39,547 nucleotides of DNA, taken from IMG/VR virus record IMGVR_UViG_3300020000_000038, positions 1 through 39,547 of that record. One strand, written 5' to 3'. Positions 17,441-23,886 of the stretch are shown here, in pieces. This DNA comes from a virus. Positions within the stretch are counted from its first letter, which is position 1; every line of letters starts with the position of its first letter. Both the position numbers and the translations under genes were made by a program. A model generated the notes under the pieces. The model saw nothing but the letters and a program-made list of their open reading frames with translations, made no database searches and was not told where the DNA came from.

Positions 17441-17448
17441 CAAATGTA
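17441..17448 (-). promoter_or_regulatory. Promoter -7 element (TACATTTG)
   Basis: TACATTTG on the minus strand matches TAnnTTTG and lies 20 bases before the 79-aa gene. I find no TTTG at the right distance upstream, so only half of the promoter is supported. Confidence 0.5.
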
Positions 17449-17491
17449 CAAAATAATTTTATTTATTTAGTAAATTAAAACAATAAAATAA

Positions 17492-17626
17492 TTAATTCAA
17501 TTGTACGGTTAAGTCGATCTTTGCAAGATATGATATTGTTTGCCATGCAGTGAAAAAATGTAATTCCCCTTCGTGGGTGACTACCGTATAAAATACGGCA
17601 GTTCTTTTGGTTTCTGTTACTTTCAT
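17492..17626 (-). CDS. Small early protein, 44 aa
   Basis: ATG at 17626, TAA at 17492-17494. The product begins MKVTETKRTAVFYTVVTHEG and then has HFFTAWQTISYL, a compact alternating pattern that looks like a folded small protein. It lies 11 bases after the next gene upstream. It is too short for firm support beyond spacing and composition. Confidence 0.5.
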   Translation of the reverse strand: MKVTETKRTAVFYTVVTHEGELHFFTAWQTISYLAKIDLTVQLN

Positions 17627-17637
17627 AATTTTTGGTT

Positions 17638-17838
17638 TTAAAAGTTTGTAAATATTTCAGTGTTTAAATTTGAGTTGTAAACGTGACCTGCATGTTTTTT
17701 ATATCCTTGCTCTTTTATCATTTTTCTAATTTCTTTTTGAGCATCTTTTTTTGTTTCAAAACTTAAAACACTAATCGTTTGTGTTGTTGTCATTGAGTAA
17801 GCAGATTCTAAAGTTTCGATTGTTAAAGTGAAAGCCAT
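17638..17838 (-). CDS. Small early protein, 66 aa (start revised)
   Basis: The product begins MAFTLTIETLESAYSMTTTQ and has KKDAQKEIRKMIKEQGYKKH. The frame also has an in-frame ATG at 17877, but that codon lies within the -7 element of the promoter at 17875-17906, so it cannot be the start. ATG at 17838 gives 66 aa and a leader of about 30 bases. Function unknown. Confidence 0.6.
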   Translation of the reverse strand: MAFTLTIETLESAYSMTTTQTISVLSFETKKDAQKEIRKMIKEQGYKKHAGHVYNSNLNTEIFTNF

Positions 17839-17874
17839 AATTTCTATTTTTTTATTTGTTTTATTTTGATGAAG

Positions 17875-17906
17875 CAAATATATAAAACTTATTTAAAACT
17901 ACAAAA
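17875..17906 (-). promoter_or_regulatory. Promoter for the 66-aa gene
   Basis: Minus strand TTTTG (17902-17906), 19 bases, TATATTTG (17875-17882). This is a full match to the flavobacterial consensus. It overlaps the downstream arm of a palindrome at 17892-17933. Confidence 0.8.
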
Positions 17907-17933
17907 TAAAATAATCTAAATTGTAGTTTTAAA
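17892..17933. repeat. 13-bp inverted repeat over the -33 box
   Basis: TTTAAAACTACAA at 17892-17904 and its exact reverse complement at 17921-17933, with a 16-base spacer. One arm covers the -33 element, so it is a likely operator for a dimeric repressor, or otherwise a weak hairpin. Confidence 0.7.
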
Positions 17934-17941
17934 TATAAACT

Positions 17942-18073
17942 TTAACATTTAACTTTAAGCTTCCAAACCCCAGCGGTGAACTGGTCTTTTTGTTCTATTG
18001 CAAAAGTCTCGTTTGTATAACTCACATTGCAAACCGTTGTTTTGCTGTTCGGGTAATTTTGTACTAGTATCAT
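17942..18073 (-). CDS. Small protein, 43 aa
   Basis: ATG at 18073 lies 3 bases after the stop of the 91-aa gene, and TAA is at 17942-17944. It begins MILVQNYPNSKTTVCNVSYT and continues TFAIEQKDQFTAGVWKLK. This reads as a plausible folded peptide. A competing 65-codon frame starts inside the 91-aa gene and looks less natural. Function unknown. Confidence 0.55.
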   Translation of the reverse strand: MILVQNYPNSKTTVCNVSYTNETFAIEQKDQFTAGVWKLKVKC

Positions 18074-18075
18074 AA

Positions 18076-18351
18076 TTAATCAGCGTTATAGATTCCGCAT
18101 CCGTACCAAGCTGCTGCGCCATCGTTATTGACAATACTTTTTTGATTTTCAATTTTAATTATCTGTAAAGCATTATAATAAACTGTTTCAAACCCAATCC
18201 AACGTTCAGATTTTATCAATTTATTCATTCTTACTACAACGGCCTTAAAACCTTTTTTTGTTTCCTTCCAAGCTTGTTTTAAAGCTTCTGAGAAAGTAAC
18301 TGTTTGCGTTTTGAAGATTGCCCAAGCTGTTTTAAAAATTTGTGATTTCAT
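18076..18351 (-). CDS. Small conserved-looking phage protein, 91 aa
   Basis: Begins MKSQIFKTAWAIFKTQTVTF and has SEALKQAWKETKKGFKAVV, an alternating Trp/Lys helical pattern I associate with short early genes of Bacteroidota phages. The C-terminus is AAWYGCGIYNAD. No function known to me. Confidence 0.65.
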   Translation of the reverse strand: MKSQIFKTAWAIFKTQTVTFSEALKQAWKETKKGFKAVVVRMNKLIKSERWIGFETVYYNALQIIKIENQKSIVNNDGAAAWYGCGIYNAD

Positions 18352-18395
18352 AATGATTTGTTTTTTAGTTCTAATAATTCTACTTTTTACAGGGC

Positions 18396-18551
18396 TTATT
18401 TAAGCCCTAATTGTTTTCTAAATGTTTCTTGAACTATGCTTTTTGCTTCTGAATCTGAAAATCCTATTGCTTTTGCTTTGTTTACTTGCAATAAGTAAAA
18501 GTTTTTTAATTCGTTTTCTGTAGTTCCTAGTAATTCAGCTAATTTTTTCAT
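18396..18551 (-). CDS. Small early protein, 51 aa
   Basis: ATG at 18551, TAA at 18396-18398. The product begins MKKLAELLGTTENELKNFYL and is fully helical, ending ETFRKQLGLK. It is preceded by a full-consensus promoter (18584-18615). The small helical domain could bind DNA. Not recognised. Confidence 0.6.
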   Translation of the reverse strand: MKKLAELLGTTENELKNFYLLQVNKAKAIGFSDSEAKSIVQETFRKQLGLK

Positions 18552-18583
18552 GGTGATATATTTTGTTTGTTGTTATCTGAGTA

Positions 18584-18615
18584 CAAATATAGAACCTTTA
18601 TTTGGATATACAAAA
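18584..18615 (-). promoter_or_regulatory. Promoter for the 51-aa gene
   Basis: Minus strand TTTTG (18611-18615), 19 bases, TATATTTG (18584-18591). Full consensus. Its -33 box sits in one arm of the palindrome at 18606-18637. Confidence 0.8.
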
Positions 18616-18637
18616 TAAAATTTTCTATTTTGTATAT
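18606..18637. repeat. 12-bp inverted repeat over the -33 box
   Basis: ATATACAAAATA at 18606-18617 and its exact reverse complement at 18626-18637, with an 8-base spacer. The left arm contains the -33 box of the promoter at 18584-18615, so it is a candidate operator. Confidence 0.7.
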
Positions 18638-18683
18638 TTTATTTCTTAAACATCTAATTTTAAGTTATTTATATATTAAAAAA

Positions 18684-18854
18684 TTATTGTCTTTTTTCTG
18701 CTATTCGTTGGTATCTTATATATAAATCAAAATAATACCTTTCGACAAACCCACATTCGGCATAAGTCTTGCCGTTGATGAACCAATGACCATCAATTAT
18801 TACAATTTCTAGTTTAATAGGAAGTTCTTTTTTAAGTTTTTCATAATCATTCAT
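18684..18854 (-). CDS. Small protein, 56 aa
   Basis: ATG at 18854 overlaps the TGA of the 40-aa membrane gene (ATGA), so it is the likely start; a longer in-frame start at 18926 would run through that gene. The product reads MNDYEKLKKELPIKLEIVII and then DGHWFINGKTYAECGFV. Not recognised. Confidence 0.6.
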   Translation of the reverse strand: MNDYEKLKKELPIKLEIVIIDGHWFINGKTYAECGFVERYYFDLYIRYQRIAEKRQ

Positions 18855-18973
18855 AAGCAATTGATAATCAATACAATTGCTATCAAAGAAAATAAAATTA
18901 AAAAGAAAATCAAAGCTAATTTGCACCGATTTTTAAACTGCTCCCATTCGTATTCATCCTCTAAATTTTCCAT
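18851..18973 (-). CDS. Small membrane protein, 40 aa
   Basis: ATG at 18973, 2 bases after the stop of the 111-aa gene; TGA at 18851-18853 overlaps the next start. Residues 1-18 are charged (MENLEDEYEWEQFKNRCK), followed by one hydrophobic helix (LALIFFLILFSLIAIVLI). Function unknown. Confidence 0.6.
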   Translation of the reverse strand: MENLEDEYEWEQFKNRCKLALIFFLILFSLIAIVLIINCL

Positions 18974-18974
18974 A

Positions 18975-19310
18975 TTAGGCTAATTTTTGATTAATCTGAC
19001 TGGTGATATTCCTTGCCATATTTGCATAAAAATGATCTGATTCATTGTCCTGATAACCCGACATAAATTTTTCCAATACAACAGCCTCATGGTATTTAAT
19101 CTTCAATTTATATTTTTTTCTTGTGTCAACACCATTGCTAGAATCAAATGAATGCTCCTTTTTTAGCACTTTTTGCGCTACATCAAAAATAATGCTCCAA
19201 GTAAAAAAATCCAGTTTGCTAATTGCTTTTAATGAAACTGGTCTGACTGCCTCAATGTTTCTGGAAATGTATATTATTTCGTCAACAGTTAATTTTAAAT
19301 CAATATTCAT
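18975..19310 (-). CDS. Hypothetical early protein, 111 aa
   Basis: Helical 111-aa protein that opens MNIDLKLTVDEIIYISRNIE. Spacing to the rep gene upstream is 56 bases. It ends with a helical NARNITSQ-like tail. No motif recognised; probably replication-associated by position. Confidence 0.55.
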   Translation of the reverse strand: MNIDLKLTVDEIIYISRNIEAVRPVSLKAISKLDFFTWSIIFDVAQKVLKKEHSFDSSNGVDTRKKYKLKIKYHEAVVLEKFMSGYQDNESDHFYANMARNITSQINQKLA

Positions 19311-19366
19311 TTTAAAGCGTTTTAAGGCGTTGTTTTTTATTTTATTGGTATTTTATTGGAAAAAAA

Positions 19367-20512
19367 TTATTCTTGTAATTGCGGCGTTCTGTGGTGCTGA
19401 TTTGGGGTTTCTGAAAACAAATCAGCACCGTGTTTTTGTTTTTTAAACCATTCAAAGAAATTTCGTTTGAATTGATTAAAAGAAAGATTGTTTAGATCAT
19501 CGTCTGAAATTAATTGGCCTGCATTGGCTAATGAATTTTGATAAAAACTTATTTCATTGTAAACAGCCTGAGAATTAAATTCAAATGGGTGGTTGCATTC
19601 TTTGTTAAATTTAATCCTAGCCGTTTCCAGTGCGCTGGCATCCGCTTGTAACTGCTCAACAAATCCCCGTGTTTTTTTATTGAAATTTTCAATAAGCTTT
19701 TCTCGTTGTTCCTTCATTTTTGGCGATGTATTTAAAACCGCTGATTTGGGTTGCGCTGATTTGAATGGCTTTTCTGAAAATTCATTTTCAACCCACTTAG
19801 GAACTAAATTTTGCCACTTCACAATTTTTTGGCCTCTGGCTTTGGTCCATCCTACGGATTCCCAATGATTGAAAAAGTTTTCAGCACTGGCTTTTATATT
19901 TCCTTTTTGAAAAAACAAAATAATATCATTGAGGGTGGGTGGCAAAAAATTTTCTTTTTGCCCACTCTCAATCTTTATTGTTTTATTATTTGTTTTATTA
20001 TCTGGTATTGTATTTACCATTTGGGATATTGACATTTTACCATTTGGTAAATTCTCATTTTCCTTTTTGGTATCTTCCATTTTCCCAAATGGTAAAATGC
20101 AATTTTCCTGCAAAAATGAATCAAATTGTTCGTTTGCCCCCTCAATATATCCATTTTCTAAAACAACTAAAGCAGGAGTTTTTAAAGTTAATTTCTTTTC
20201 TCTAATAAGAGGTTCATTGATACAATACCATTTGGTTCGGTCAAAATGTAATTTGTTATAATTTCCGCTTATTAAAACACCTTCTTTTTCCAACTTTATC
20301 AAAATAGTTGAAATCTGTTTTTCTGAAAAATAAGGGTAATATTGTTTGAATCCAGATATACTGTTGTAAGTCCAGTAATGGCCATCGTGGAAATTACGAT
20401 TGCTAGTTTTATTTTTAAAAATCCAAGAACGAATGTGATTTAAAATAACAGAACCATTAACACCAAATAATGTAGCTTCATCTACATCGAAATAATTTAA
20501 TTTAGTACTCAT
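19367..20512 (-). CDS. Replication initiator with N-terminal winged helix (phage O-like)
   Basis: 381 aa. Residues about 1-115 form a winged-helix-like domain: VNGSVILNHIRSWIFKNKTS, then HDGHYWTYNSISGFKQYYPY, FSEKQISTILIKLEKEGVLI and DRTKWYCINE. This matches replication initiators of the phage O/DnaD-like type. A Lys/Asn-rich linker follows and then a helical C-terminal domain (VGWTKARGQKIVKWQNLVP). The coding sequence carries four TACCATTTGG motifs, so the origin may lie inside the gene, as in lambda O. The start is immediately downstream of a promoter-rich intergenic region. Confidence 0.75.
   Translation of the reverse strand: MSTKLNYFDVDEATLFGVNGSVILNHIRSWIFKNKTSNRNFHDGHYWTYNSISGFKQYYPYFSEKQISTILIKLEKEGVLISGNYNKLHFDRTKWYCINEPLIREKKLTLKTPALVVLENGYIEGANEQFDSFLQENCILPFGKMEDTKKENENLPNGKMSISQMVNTIPDNKTNNKTIKIESGQKENFLPPTLNDIILFFQKGNIKASAENFFNHWESVGWTKARGQKIVKWQNLVPKWVENEFSEKPFKSAQPKSAVLNTSPKMKEQREKLIENFNKKTRGFVEQLQADASALETARIKFNKECNHPFEFNSQAVYNEISFYQNSLANAGQLISDDDLNNLSFNQFKRNFFEWFKKQKHGADLFSETPNQHHRTPQLQE
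19929..20235. repeat. Possible origin: iterons, AT-rich tract and hairpin inside the rep gene
   Basis: TACCATTTGG occurs at 20015-20024, 20038-20047, 20085-20094 (reverse orientation) and 20226-20235. Three of the copies are longer (TTTACCATTTGG). The motif is read in different reading frames in the copies, so it is not explained by a protein repeat. Next to it is a 40-bp tract almost without G or C (19973-20012), and beyond that an imperfect hairpin, TTGAGGGTGGG / CCCACTCTCAA (19929-19971). Iterons next to an AT-rich element inside an initiator gene are the lambda-type origin layout. Confidence 0.5.
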
Positions 20513-20548
20513 TTTTTTTACTTTTAATAGTTATTTTTTCATTTTTCA

Positions 20549-20579
20549 TTTGCATAACTCACCAAATTCACTATTTTTG
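20549..20579 (+). promoter_or_regulatory. Plus-strand promoter for a small RNA
   Basis: TTTG (20549-20552), 19 bases, TATTTTTG (20572-20579): a full match to the consensus, pointing away from rep. No ORF follows, so it probably drives the non-coding transcript at 20586-20782. CATTTGCA at 20547-20554 and its reverse complement at 20578-20585 bracket the promoter. Confidence 0.75.
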
Positions 20580-20591
20580 CAAATGGGAAAA

Positions 20592-20627
20592 TAGGTTGTG
20601 AAATCGGGTTAGGTTGTGAAATCGGGT
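20592..20627. repeat. Tandem repeat of 18 bp, two exact copies
   Basis: TAGGTTGTGAAATCGGGT at 20592-20609 and 20610-20627, in direct tandem. It lies just downstream of the plus-strand promoter and so at the start of the proposed RNA. It could be a protein-binding site or an RNA element. Confidence 0.85.
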
Positions 20628-20645
20628 ATTGTTATACAACAATAC
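20626..20645. repeat. 8-bp inverted repeat after the tandem repeat
   Basis: GTATTGTT and AACAATAC around ATAC, 20 bp in all. It could form a small hairpin in the transcript or act as an operator. Confidence 0.6.
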
Positions 20646-20756
20646 GTTTGGGAATAGCTTACTAAAAAGCTTCCGGATTTTAATAAGCAACGGTTTTAAT
20701 CTTTTTTTCTAAATTGGAGTGCCTGCCAAGAAACCCAAATCAAAAAATTTAAATTT

Positions 20757-20782
20757 AAGAGGCTTTAACGCCTCTTTTTTTT
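20757..20782 (+). terminator. Plus-strand intrinsic terminator
   Basis: AAGAGGC-type stem pairing with GCCTCTT across TTTAAC, followed by a run of eight T on the plus strand. The minus direction lacks a comparable T run, so it terminates plus-strand transcription. Confidence 0.8.
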
Positions 20783-20904
20783 GTGCCTATATTTTTTCAT
20801 TTTAACATATCATTAATTATTTAACTTATTTTTTTTTGAAAGGACAATAAAATTAATAAATTACTTTCAATCATTTAATTTTCAGCCTGTTAATTTTTGG
20901 GCAT

Positions 20905-21013
20905 AAAAAAACCTCCAATTTAAAGAGGCGTAGGGAATCTTTAAATGAAGGTGTTTTATGTCTTACAAACGGCTCAAAACTGTAAATCAATACAGTTCCT
21001 ACGCCGTTTTGAT
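20905..21013 (-). ncRNA. Candidate structured small RNA of about 110 nt
   Basis: A strong promoter (21019-21049) precedes it. The RNA can form AAACGGC/GCCGTTT (20967-20973 with 21003-21009) enclosing AACTGTA/TACAGTT (20978-20984 with 20991-20997). A terminator-like stem (20911-20925 with 20939-20952) is followed by seven T. The 13-base loop of that stem contains GGCGTAGGGAA in plus-strand reading, which pairs with TTCCTACGCC at 20996-21005, giving a pseudoknot or an alternative fold that competes with the first stem. No ORF is present. This looks like a designed regulatory RNA, not random sequence. Confidence 0.6.
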
Positions 21014-21018
21014 TTGGA

Positions 21019-21049
21019 CAAATATAAAATCATTTTTTGAAATACAAAA
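21019..21049 (-). promoter_or_regulatory. Promoter for the structured RNA
   Basis: Minus strand TTTTG (21045-21049), 18 bases, TATATTTG (21019-21026): full -7 match and a good -33 box. The predicted transcription start, around 21012, falls just before the structured segment. Confidence 0.75.
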
Positions 21050-21073
21050 CAAAAATGTTAACTTTTTTTAATA

Positions 21074-21340
21074 TTATAAAATTTTAATAAGTCCAGTGCC
21101 ATCAAAATAAACATCTGCAACAATCAATGTCCCGCTATCATTATCCATTATTCCAGCTTTAATAATATTTTTTACATTAGAATCAAATTCTTTTTGTTTA
21201 ACAAAAATTGCGTGTACCGAATTAATTTCATCAATAATCAGGTCAATAAGCTTTTGATCTGTAGTAATAATTTTAATCCCAAAATATCGAATCCCGACTT
21301 CTGTCATGCATTTATAATAAAAATCACAATCAATCTTCAT
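21074..21340 (-). CDS. Hypothetical protein, 88 aa
   Basis: 88 aa, beta-rich, with IDCDFYYKCMTEVGIRYFGI at the start and GTLIVADVYFDGTGLIKIL at the end. It overlaps the end of the HNH gene by 11 bases. Not recognised. Confidence 0.5.
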   Translation of the reverse strand: MKIDCDFYYKCMTEVGIRYFGIKIITTDQKLIDLIIDEINSVHAIFVKQKEFDSNVKNIIKAGIMDNDSGTLIVADVYFDGTGLIKIL

Positions 21341-21890
21341 TTTTTAATTTGTTTGCTGTAATTGTTTCTAACCTTTTTTGTGGGTTTGGATTCCATTTAG
21401 GTTCTTTCGCACTTCCCCATCTATTGCCGTATTTTTCCCGCCTTGTTTCCCAATGTTTTGTTGGGTTTTTTAATCTGTTTGGCTGGCTGCGTATTAAATC
21501 TAAATGTCCAATCCATCTGACATTATCCCAACGATTATTGGAATGATCTTTTACTATGTGTGTAGCATAAATCGCCCTTCCTTCCTTTTCAAGTTCTTTA
21601 ATATACTTTGGTTTTTTAACAAAATGATCTGCAACAGCCCTATGAATATAAATTGTTTTATTTTTTTTCACACCTTTTTTATCAGTAGCCACGATGCTGG
21701 TAAAAAAGAACGGTTCAATACCATTGGTTCTGGTGGCTTTTATTCGTTGAGGATATACTCTAAAATACTCCACACCATTGCGTACGCCTATTGAAATATT
21801 CCTTTCCAAAGATTTTATTCTACCAAAATTTGAAATTTGATAATGTTTTAAATCATAAAGACGTGTACAAAGTTCTATTTCAATTTTCAT
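21330..21890 (-). CDS. HNH homing endonuclease with NUMOD4-like domain
   Basis: 186 aa. The N-terminal NUMOD4-like segment contains YQISNFGRIKSLERNI. The HNH part has IHRAVADHFV and ATHIVKDHSNNRWDNVRWI, in which His/Asp-His, Asn-Asn and Asn-x-Arg-Trp match the HNH pattern. The C-terminus is Trp/Lys-rich and probably binds DNA. Such selfish endonucleases insert next to or into essential genes; this one lies between the RNA region and a small membrane protein. Confidence 0.85.
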   Translation of the reverse strand: MKIEIELCTRLYDLKHYQISNFGRIKSLERNISIGVRNGVEYFRVYPQRIKATRTNGIEPFFFTSIVATDKKGVKKNKTIYIHRAVADHFVKKPKYIKELEKEGRAIYATHIVKDHSNNRWDNVRWIGHLDLIRSQPNRLKNPTKHWETRREKYGNRWGSAKEPKWNPNPQKRLETITANKLKNED

Positions 21891-21901
21891 AGTATTTTGA
21901 A

Positions 21902-22096
21902 TTAATGTTTGCTATTGAGAAACCTATACATTTTTAAATTGTAGTTAGAAATTAAAAGATTTGTTGCTCCTAAAAACAAGTAAAACAAACCCTTTTCAAT
22001 AATTCCAAAATATAAATATACTATGCTTATTGATATAGTCCACAATGAAGCAAGTATAAAAATTAAAGTTAAAATCAGCGAAAATTTTCGAAACAT
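21902..22096 (-). CDS. Small membrane protein, 64 aa
   Basis: 64 aa with two hydrophobic stretches (FSLILTLIFILASLWTIS and IVYLYFG...LFYLFLGATNLLI). It has a short basic N-terminus and an Asn/Lys end. No motif. A role at the membrane during lysogeny or lysis is possible but unproven. Confidence 0.55.
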   Translation of the reverse strand: MFRKFSLILTLIFILASLWTISISIVYLYFGIIEKGLFYLFLGATNLLISNYNLKMYRFLNSKH

Positions 22097-22175
22097 TTCT
22101 ATAATATTTATTTAAATATAAAATTTTTTTACATCACATTGTTAATATTTTTTAACAGGAATTCAAAAATAATAT

Positions 22176-22183
22176 TACATTTG
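22176..22183 (+). promoter_or_regulatory. Plus-strand promoter -7 element (TACATTTG)
   Basis: TACATTTG matches TAnnTTTG and lies 32 bases before the 60-aa gene. No -33 TTTG sits at the right distance, so only this half is supported. Confidence 0.55.
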
Positions 22184-22214
22184 CGGACATCACAATCACA
22201 AAAACCATAAAAAT

Positions 22215-22397
22215 ATGTCTCAAATAGTAAATCTTGAAATTACAAAAGACGAAGCAATTTTGCTTAACTCTTGTCTTAATGCATGGAAAGTTATTATGTT
22301 TAAAGGAACCAGCGAAGACAAAGAAATAGAACAACAGGCAAAGGAAAACGGGATTACATTACAGCAAATTCAATCTAAAATACCTAAATTTATCTAA
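22215..22397 (+). CDS. Small plus-strand protein, 60 aa
   Basis: One of only two plus-strand genes in the window. Begins MSQIVNLEITKDEAILLNSC and is helical and acidic; the end reads LQQIQSKIPKFI. It has its own promoter element and its own intrinsic terminator (22425-22457). Isolation on the other strand is typical of genes expressed in the lysogen, but I do not recognise it as a repressor. Confidence 0.6.
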   Translation: MSQIVNLEITKDEAILLNSCLNAWKVIMFKGTSEDKEIEQQAKENGITLQQIQSKIPKFI

Positions 22398-22424
22398 TCC
22401 TAAAAGTTAAGATGTTTTTTTAAA

Positions 22425-22457
22425 CCTCGAATGTTGCTCAATCATTCGAGGTTTTTT
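22425..22457 (+). terminator. Terminator after the plus-strand 60-aa gene
   Basis: CCTCGAATG at 22425-22433 pairs with CATTCGAGG at 22443-22451, loop of 9, then six T on the plus strand. It also lies directly beyond the end of the ParB-like gene; there the T run is weak in the minus direction. Confidence 0.8.
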
Positions 22458-22465
22458 GTTTTTAC

Positions 22466-22855
22466 TTATATTTTTGATTTTGGAACGCTTATCAACTCAC
22501 CATGTGACTTTTCGTATTGCGTAATTGTTTTTTTTAAAGCCGAATTAATAATATCGGTAAGCGTTGTCAGTTCGTGGTGAGCCATAATCTTAATTTTTTT
22601 ATGTATTTCCTTAGATGTTAAAAGCGTTACCCTACTGTTATACTCAGTAACTTCTTTTTTAGCTTTTTCAACTGGTTTTTTTGTTTCTATTTCTTCAATA
22701 GACATATTGCTTACATGGCTAATTTTTGGAGTTTCTGTTTTTTGATCTTCATAATGTAAAACCGCTGGGATTTCCTTTGCTCCACGATCGCCAAAAAGAG
22801 CCTCATAACCGCTAGTCATATCCTTTGTTTTGTCTTTTGTGATAGTTGGTTTCAT
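22466..22855 (-). CDS. Ribbon-helix-helix partition partner (ParB-like) candidate
   Basis: 129 aa. The N-terminal half is charged and probably disordered. The C-terminal 55 residues (RVTLLTSKEIHKKIKIMAHH followed by LTDIINSALKKTI) look like a ribbon-helix-helix DNA-binding domain. Its start overlaps the ParA stop by 4 bases, the usual parAB arrangement. It is the probable centromere-binding protein for the repeat arrays at 24178-24413. Assignment rests on context and fold pattern. Confidence 0.6.
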   Translation of the reverse strand: MKPTITKDKTKDMTSGYEALFGDRGAKEIPAVLHYEDQKTETPKISHVSNMSIEEIETKKPVEKAKKEVTEYNSRVTLLTSKEIHKKIKIMAHHELTTLTDIINSALKKTITQYEKSHGELISVPKSKI

Positions 22856-23604
22856 TTTTTATGTCTTTTAATGATTTCTTTTGAAAGTTCTTTGTAATCC
22901 TCAGCACCGTTGCTAGCTGGGTTGTATCTGAAAATATCCTGTTGAAATGCTGGTGCTTCTGCTAATGAGACATTATCTCTAATTTTAGATTCAAACAGTT
23001 CGTTTGGAAAATATTTAGTTACAATATCCAATGTTTTTTTGTTTAACTTTTTCCTACTATCGAATTGAGTTAAGAAAACGCCGCCAACGATTAAATTTGG
23101 GTTTAGCCTTTTTGTCATTAGCTTAATTGTGTTTATCAGTTCCGATAAACCTTGTGTAGCTAAAAATTCAGACTGCAACGGAATGATTATTTCATCTGAG
23201 GCCGTGAACGCATTGAAAGTTAAAAGCCCCATCGCTGGCGGGCAGTCAATCAAAATATAATCGTAATTGTGTTTTATTGGGTCAATGATTTCTTTTAAAT
23301 AAAATTCCCGATCCATTTTAGTACTAAGTTGAATTTCAATAGCTGCTAAATCAATTGTGGCAGGTATTAAATAAAAGCCTTTCAATATTTCAATTGGCTG
23401 TATTTTATAATGCCCACACAAAGCACCATAAATGTTATTTTCTGCTTTCACAACTCCTAAAGATAGACTTAACGAGGATTGCGGGTCTAGGTCTATAATT
23501 AATACTTTTTTCTTTAATTGGTTTAAGGCTGAGCCAATGTTTATTGTTGAAGTGGTCTTTCCCACGCCTCCCTTAGCATTCGACAAGGATAAAATTTTCG
23601 TCAT
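22852..23604 (-). CDS. parA: ParA partition ATPase
   Basis: 250 aa. Deviant Walker A at residues 11-18 (KGGVGKTT) in MTKILSLSNAKGGVGKTT, then VLIIDLDPQSSLS and YILIDCPPAMG. It lacks an N-terminal HTH, so it is the short (type Ib) class. It moves plasmid copies to daughter cells together with a DNA-binding partner, here the adjacent RHH protein. It supports maintenance as an extrachromosomal element. Confidence 0.95.
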   Translation of the reverse strand: MTKILSLSNAKGGVGKTTSTINIGSALNQLKKKVLIIDLDPQSSLSLSLGVVKAENNIYGALCGHYKIQPIEILKGFYLIPATIDLAAIEIQLSTKMDREFYLKEIIDPIKHNYDYILIDCPPAMGLLTFNAFTASDEIIIPLQSEFLATQGLSELINTIKLMTKRLNPNLIVGGVFLTQFDSRKKLNKKTLDIVTKYFPNELFESKIRDNVSLAEAPAFQQDIFRYNPASNGAEDYKELSKEIIKRHKK

Positions 23605-23631
23605 AGGTTTAGTTTTAATTTTGGGTTTATT

Positions 23632-23874
23632 TTAATTTTGGGTTCTTTTTAAAAAGTATTTTGAAACTTGATTCATTAGACTTTCAAATATTTTCATTGC
23701 TTCATCTTCTGGTAGTTGTCCCGCATCATCACGGAGCAAAATCAAAATTTGACCAACTGCTCCATAAAAAGCTTGCCTAGTTTGAATTTTCTGTTCTGGG
23801 TGCATTGTTTCCTCGCTCAATGCTACCCGTTTTAAATAAAGTTGATATTGGTATTCTAAATTGAATTTTTCCAT
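23632..23874 (-). CDS. Hypothetical protein before parA, 80 aa
   Basis: Helical 80-aa protein (MEKFNLEYQYQLYLKRVALS, then AFYGAVGQILILLRDDAGQL). It is 27 bases before ParA, so probably in the partition operon. It resembles a small protein I have seen in other Bacteroidota phages, but I cannot name it. Confidence 0.55.
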   Translation of the reverse strand: MEKFNLEYQYQLYLKRVALSEETMHPEQKIQTRQAFYGAVGQILILLRDDAGQLPEDEAMKIFESLMNQVSKYFLKRTQN

Positions 23875-23886
23875 ATTGAAAAGGTT

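Larger units (their letters stand above)
20586..20782 (+). ncRNA. Candidate small RNA of about 200 nt
   Basis: A full-consensus promoter lies just upstream and an intrinsic terminator (AGAGGC/GCCTCT then eight T, 20757-20782) closes the unit. There is no ORF of useful length: the only ATG closes after three codons and the GTGs also close quickly. The transcript begins with two 18-bp tandem repeats and a hairpin. Promoter and terminator are visible; that it is a functional RNA is inference. Start and end are estimated. Confidence 0.5.

Noticed and set aside
17955-18152. 65-codon minus-strand ORF
   Set aside because: It starts within the 91-aa gene and has a less natural sequence; the 43-codon frame in another phase begins right after that gene's stop.
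22152-22334. 60-codon minus-strand ORF
   Set aside because: It is opposite the plus-strand 60-aa gene, which has its own promoter element and terminator, so this one is a shadow.
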